From Lysobacterales bacterium (GTDB lineage Bacteria > Pseudomonadota > Gammaproteobacteria > Xanthomonadales > Marinicellaceae), in contig JALSIL010000006.1 in assembly GCA_026990095.1 (NCBI GenBank), positions 1-7,120 on the forward strand: a DNA stretch of 7,120 nt, written 5' to 3'. The notes beneath the pieces are model-generated. The model made no database searches, was not told the DNA's origin, and was given only the letters and a program-made list of their open reading frames with translations. Each line of letters begins with the position of its first letter. Position 1 is the first letter of the stretch. A program made the translations under genes and the position numbers. Positions 5,755 through 7,120 of this stretch are shown piece after piece.

Positions 5755-7120
5755 ATGAAACTTTCAATTTCAGGACGATTAGCTGATAAATTTCAAAACA
5801 ACCCGATAACCCCATTAATTGCGTTAGTTGCAGTTTTATTGGGTGTATTTGCTATTTTCATCACACCACGAGAAGAAGAGCCCCAAATAGACGTTACCTT
5901 TGCCAACGTCTATATTGCCTTACCTGGCGCCAGTGCTAAAGAGGTGGAAAATTTAATTTCCTACCCTGCTGAGCAAGTGTTAGATTCAATAGAAAACATC
6001 AAGCACGTCTATTCCGTTTCACGCCCAGGCATGTCTATTGTTAGTGTGCAATTTAAAGTCGGTGTTAAACGCAAAGATGCCATCGTTGCCCTTTATAATG
6101 AAATTCAATCCAATAGCGATTGGCTTCCCTACTCACTTGGTGCATCTCAACCTTTAATTAAACCGATGGGAATCGATGACGTGCCCATTGTGACGGCAAC
6201 ACTATGGAGTGAAAATCCAGATAAAGGCAGCTATGAATTGCAACAAGTCGCACACGCATTAGAGGCTGAAATCAAACGCATTCCCAATACACGTATTGTT
6301 GAAACAACAGGTGGCCCAAGTCATGTGGTGCATATTGTCCTTAATCCTGAAGATTTATCTGCCTATAATTTAGACTTTAGTGCCATCGAAAATGCCCTAA
6401 AAATGAACAACATGGCAACCCACTCTGGCTATATTACTCAAAACAACCAAACATCCCCTGTTGAAACGGGAACTTTACTTGCCAATGTGGATGATATTAA
6501 GGAACTCGTTGTTGCTGTACGCAATGGCTTACCCGTTTATTTAACAGATATTGCCACCATTACCGACGGGCCTGATACGCCAGAAACTTATGTGTGGATG
6601 ACTGCGGGTAAGGCTTGGAAAGGCAATAACAGCAAGAAACACCCTGACTTTACCCCAGCTGTTACTATTGCCATTGGCAAAAAGGCAGGCACTAATGCTG
6701 TGGATATTGCCAATGCCGTGATTAATGCAGGCGAACAATTGAAAAAAACTCATATTCCTGACGATGTTCACGTCGAAATTACTCGAAATTACGGTAAAAC
6801 AGCGGATGCCAAGGCCAAAAAATTAATGACCAAACTGGTGTTTGCCACCGCTTCAGTCGTGTTATTGATTATTTTCTTTTTGGGTTGGAAGGAGGCCATT
6901 GTCGTTGGATTGGCCGTTTTCATCACTTTAGCCGTGACACTGTTTGCTTCTTGGGCATATGGATTCACCTTGAATCGGGTATCCTTATTTGCCTTAATTT
7001 TTTCCATTGGCATTTTAGTAGATGATGCCGTGGTAATTGTTGAAAATATTCATCGCCATTTAAGCCAGGGCAAGAAAAAATTATCTGAACTCATCCCAAT
7101 AGCGGTAGATGAAGTCGGCG
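5755..7120 (+). CDS. RND efflux pump, inner-membrane permease (3' end outside window)
   Basis: This is a proton-driven RND transporter of the AcrB-like superfamily. The frame is open for 455 codons to the window edge, of roughly 1030-1060 expected. TM1 is at about 17-37 (PLIALVAVLLGVFAIFI), followed by PREEEPQIDVTFANV. Residues 40-360 form the first periplasmic porter and docking region, with LPGASAKEVENLISYPAEQV and SVSRPGMSIVSVQFKVG. TM2 is about 361-378 and TM3 about 381-404. TM4 (about 411-433) carries GILVDDAVVIVENIHRH. Asp423 and Asp424 correspond to the proton-relay aspartates Asp407 and Asp408 of AcrB, so the pump looks active. The PREEEP-type start fits a proteobacterial branch that I recall as uncharacterised multidrug-like pumps, not the heavy-metal CusA type. 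AGGGAG (5742-5747) lies 7 nt before ATG 5755, and the gap to the adaptor gene is 3 nt, so the two are translated from one transcript. Substrate is unknown. Confidence 0.93.
   Translation, partial: MKLSISGRLADKFQNNPITPLIALVAVLLGVFAIFITPREEEPQIDVTFANVYIALPGASAKEVENLISYPAEQVLDSIENIKHVYSVSRPGMSIVSVQFKVGVKRKDAIVALYNEIQSNSDWLPYSLGASQPLIKPMGIDDVPIVTATLWSENPDKGSYELQQVAHALEAEIKRIPNTRIVETTGGPSHVVHIVLNPEDLSAYNLDFSAIENALKMNNMATHSGYITQNNQTSPVETGTLLANVDDIKELVVAVRNGLPVYLTDIATITDGPDTPETYVWMTAGKAWKGNNSKKHPDFTPAVTIAIGKKAGTNAVDIANAVINAGEQLKKTHIPDDVHVEITRNYGKTADAKAKKLMTKLVFATASVVLLIIFFLGWKEAIVVGLAVFITLAVTLFASWAYGFTLNRVSLFALIFSIGILVDDAVVIVENIHRHLSQGKKKLSELIPIAVDEVG

Noticed and set aside
6541..7013. Minus-strand open frames opposite the RND pump gene
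   Set aside because: The plus-strand frame is an uninterrupted RND transporter with diagnostic motifs, so these are antisense shadows.

Overview
This is a 7.1 kb window of protein-coding bacterial DNA with six genes. Four are complete and two are cut by the window edges. The most likely source is a moderately AT-rich gammaproteobacterium. The CphA, Nudix and RND proteins resemble proteobacterial families as I recall them. There are Shine-Dalgarno sites (AGGGAG before the RND pump gene, GGTGAT before proB) and sigma70-like promoters, both atypical of Bacteroidota. The assignment is from memory of protein families and was not searched. One block, proA-proB, looks more like Bacteroidota enzymes than proteobacterial ones.

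Left region (3-2105, plus strand): the C-terminal part of cyanophycin synthetase (end of the ATP-grasp domain plus the whole Mur-ligase-like domain) is followed after 9 nt by a zinc-ribbon Nudix hydrolase. The two are probably co-transcribed. They meet the next block tail to tail, with a small hairpin at the junction.

Middle region (2156-4614, minus strand): proA (gamma-glutamyl phosphate reductase) lies 3 nt upstream of proB (glutamate 5-kinase). Together they supply glutamate-5-semialdehyde for proline synthesis. ProB has only the kinase domain and lacks the PUA domain of the E. coli enzyme. After a 131 nt gap holding a convincing promoter (17 nt spacer, perfect TATAAT) comes an unrecognised 126-residue protein with three predicted membrane segments.

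Right region (4615-7120, plus strand): a 150 nt divergent intergenic region carries a predicted promoter and two AT-rich palindromes whose centres are 22 nt apart, a good operator candidate. It precedes an RND efflux operon: a periplasmic adaptor protein and, 3 nt later, the inner-membrane RND pump, cut off after 455 residues in transmembrane helix 4 and the loop after it. No outer-membrane channel or regulator gene is visible.

No RNA genes, CRISPR arrays, insertion sequences or attachment sites were seen, and no gene-free stretch exceeds about 150 nt. I found no clear sign of a wholly new system. The items most worth checking are the foreign-looking proAB block, the palindromes upstream of the pump operon, and the cphA-Nudix pairing.
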